Below, in pieces: positions 5,734 to 5,845 of a stretch of DNA of 5,845 nucleotides. The notes under the pieces are model-generated. The model saw only the letters and a list, made by a program, of their open reading frames with translations. It was not told the origin of the DNA and did no database searches. The DNA is taken from positions 1 through 5,845 of the forward strand of contig URTD01000128.1 of the NCBI GenBank assembly GCA_900550735.1, written 5' to 3'. The translations under genes and the position numbers were made by a program. Origin of the DNA: an uncultured Collinsella sp. GTDB taxonomy: Bacteria; Actinomycetota; Coriobacteriia; Coriobacteriales; Coriobacteriaceae. The first letter of the stretch is position 1; every line of letters starts with the position of its first letter.

Positions 5734-5845
5734 ATGGCTCTCGCATTGGTGGCCTCGCTGGTGTTTGCCGCCATGCCGGCCGCGGCGGTGACGTTGAGCA
5801 GGGCGGATGCCGGCACGTTTCTGCGCTATGAGCATGGCGGCGAGC
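5734..5845 (+). CDS. Possible fragment of an unidentified membrane or secreted protein, opposite strand, cut by window edge
   Basis: I do not recognise a family. From an ATG at 5734 the plus strand is open to the window end and encodes about 37 residues. The first 20 or so are strongly hydrophobic (LALVASLVFAAMPAAAV) and are followed by a polar stretch (LSRADAGTFLRYEHGGE). This resembles a signal peptide with an A-A-A cleavage area, or a membrane helix followed by an outside loop. Third codon positions are mostly G or C, as in the real genes here, whereas the opposing minus frame is His/Arg-rich. No Shine-Dalgarno or charged N-region is visible before the ATG, so the true 5' end may have been lost at the junction with scpB. 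A chance antisense frame in GC-rich DNA remains possible. Confidence 0.3.
   Translation, partial: MALALVASLVFAAMPAAAVTLSRADAGTFLRYEHGGE

Overview
This is a GC-rich window holding one tightly packed gene cluster, all on the minus strand. Read 5'->3' on that strand (from high to low coordinates), the order is scpB (3' end only), rluB (frameshifted), cmk, plsC, ispH, a DUF512/PDZ radical-SAM-like gene, and der (5' part only, running off the left edge). The high GC, strong G/C bias at third codon positions and protein flavour suggest an actinobacterium, most likely a Coriobacteriia gut lineage such as Collinsella. This taxonomic guess rests on recognition, not on a search. The core order scpB-rluB-cmk-der is the conserved actinobacterial layout (in Mycobacterium tuberculosis Rv1710-Rv1713). 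Here a three-gene block, plsC-ispH-DUF512, sits between cmk and der.

Layout. At 1-634 is the N-terminal 211 residues of the double GTPase Der. At 645-2087 is a 480-residue DUF512 protein with an N-terminal PDZ-like domain and a CX3CX2C cluster motif. At 2090-2989 is IspH, and at 2992-3720 a PlsC-type acyltransferase whose usual HX4D motif reads HX4E. At 3724-4410 is cytidylate kinase. A 66-nt gap (4411-4476) holds the cmk ribosome binding site and no convincing promoter or terminator. At 4477-5435 is an RsuA/RluB-family pseudouridine synthase whose S4 half and catalytic half lie in different frames. At 5422 to about 5730 is the C-terminal part of ScpB with a very acidic tail.

The junctions are extremely tight: a 14-nt overlap (scpB/rluB), then gaps of 66, 3, 2, 2 and 10 nt. 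The last codons of cmk form the Shine-Dalgarno of plsC, and the DUF512 stop codon overlaps the Shine-Dalgarno of der. This argues for one transcript with translational coupling. Functionally it is a growth and housekeeping operon: chromosome segregation (ScpB), rRNA modification and ribosome assembly (RluB, Der), CMP/dCMP phosphorylation (Cmk), phospholipid acylation (PlsC) and isoprenoid precursor synthesis (IspH).

Two places look broken. rluB needs one extra base near 5183-5188 to join its halves. Upstream of about 5730 the scpB frame stops looking like ScpB, while the plus strand carries a hydrophobic, codon-biased open frame running off the right edge. The second site is best explained by a rearrangement or a chimeric assembly join near the end of the sequence. 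I found no RNA genes, insertion sequences, CRISPR arrays or phage genes, and no clear undescribed system. The most interesting uncharacterised protein is the DUF512 gene.
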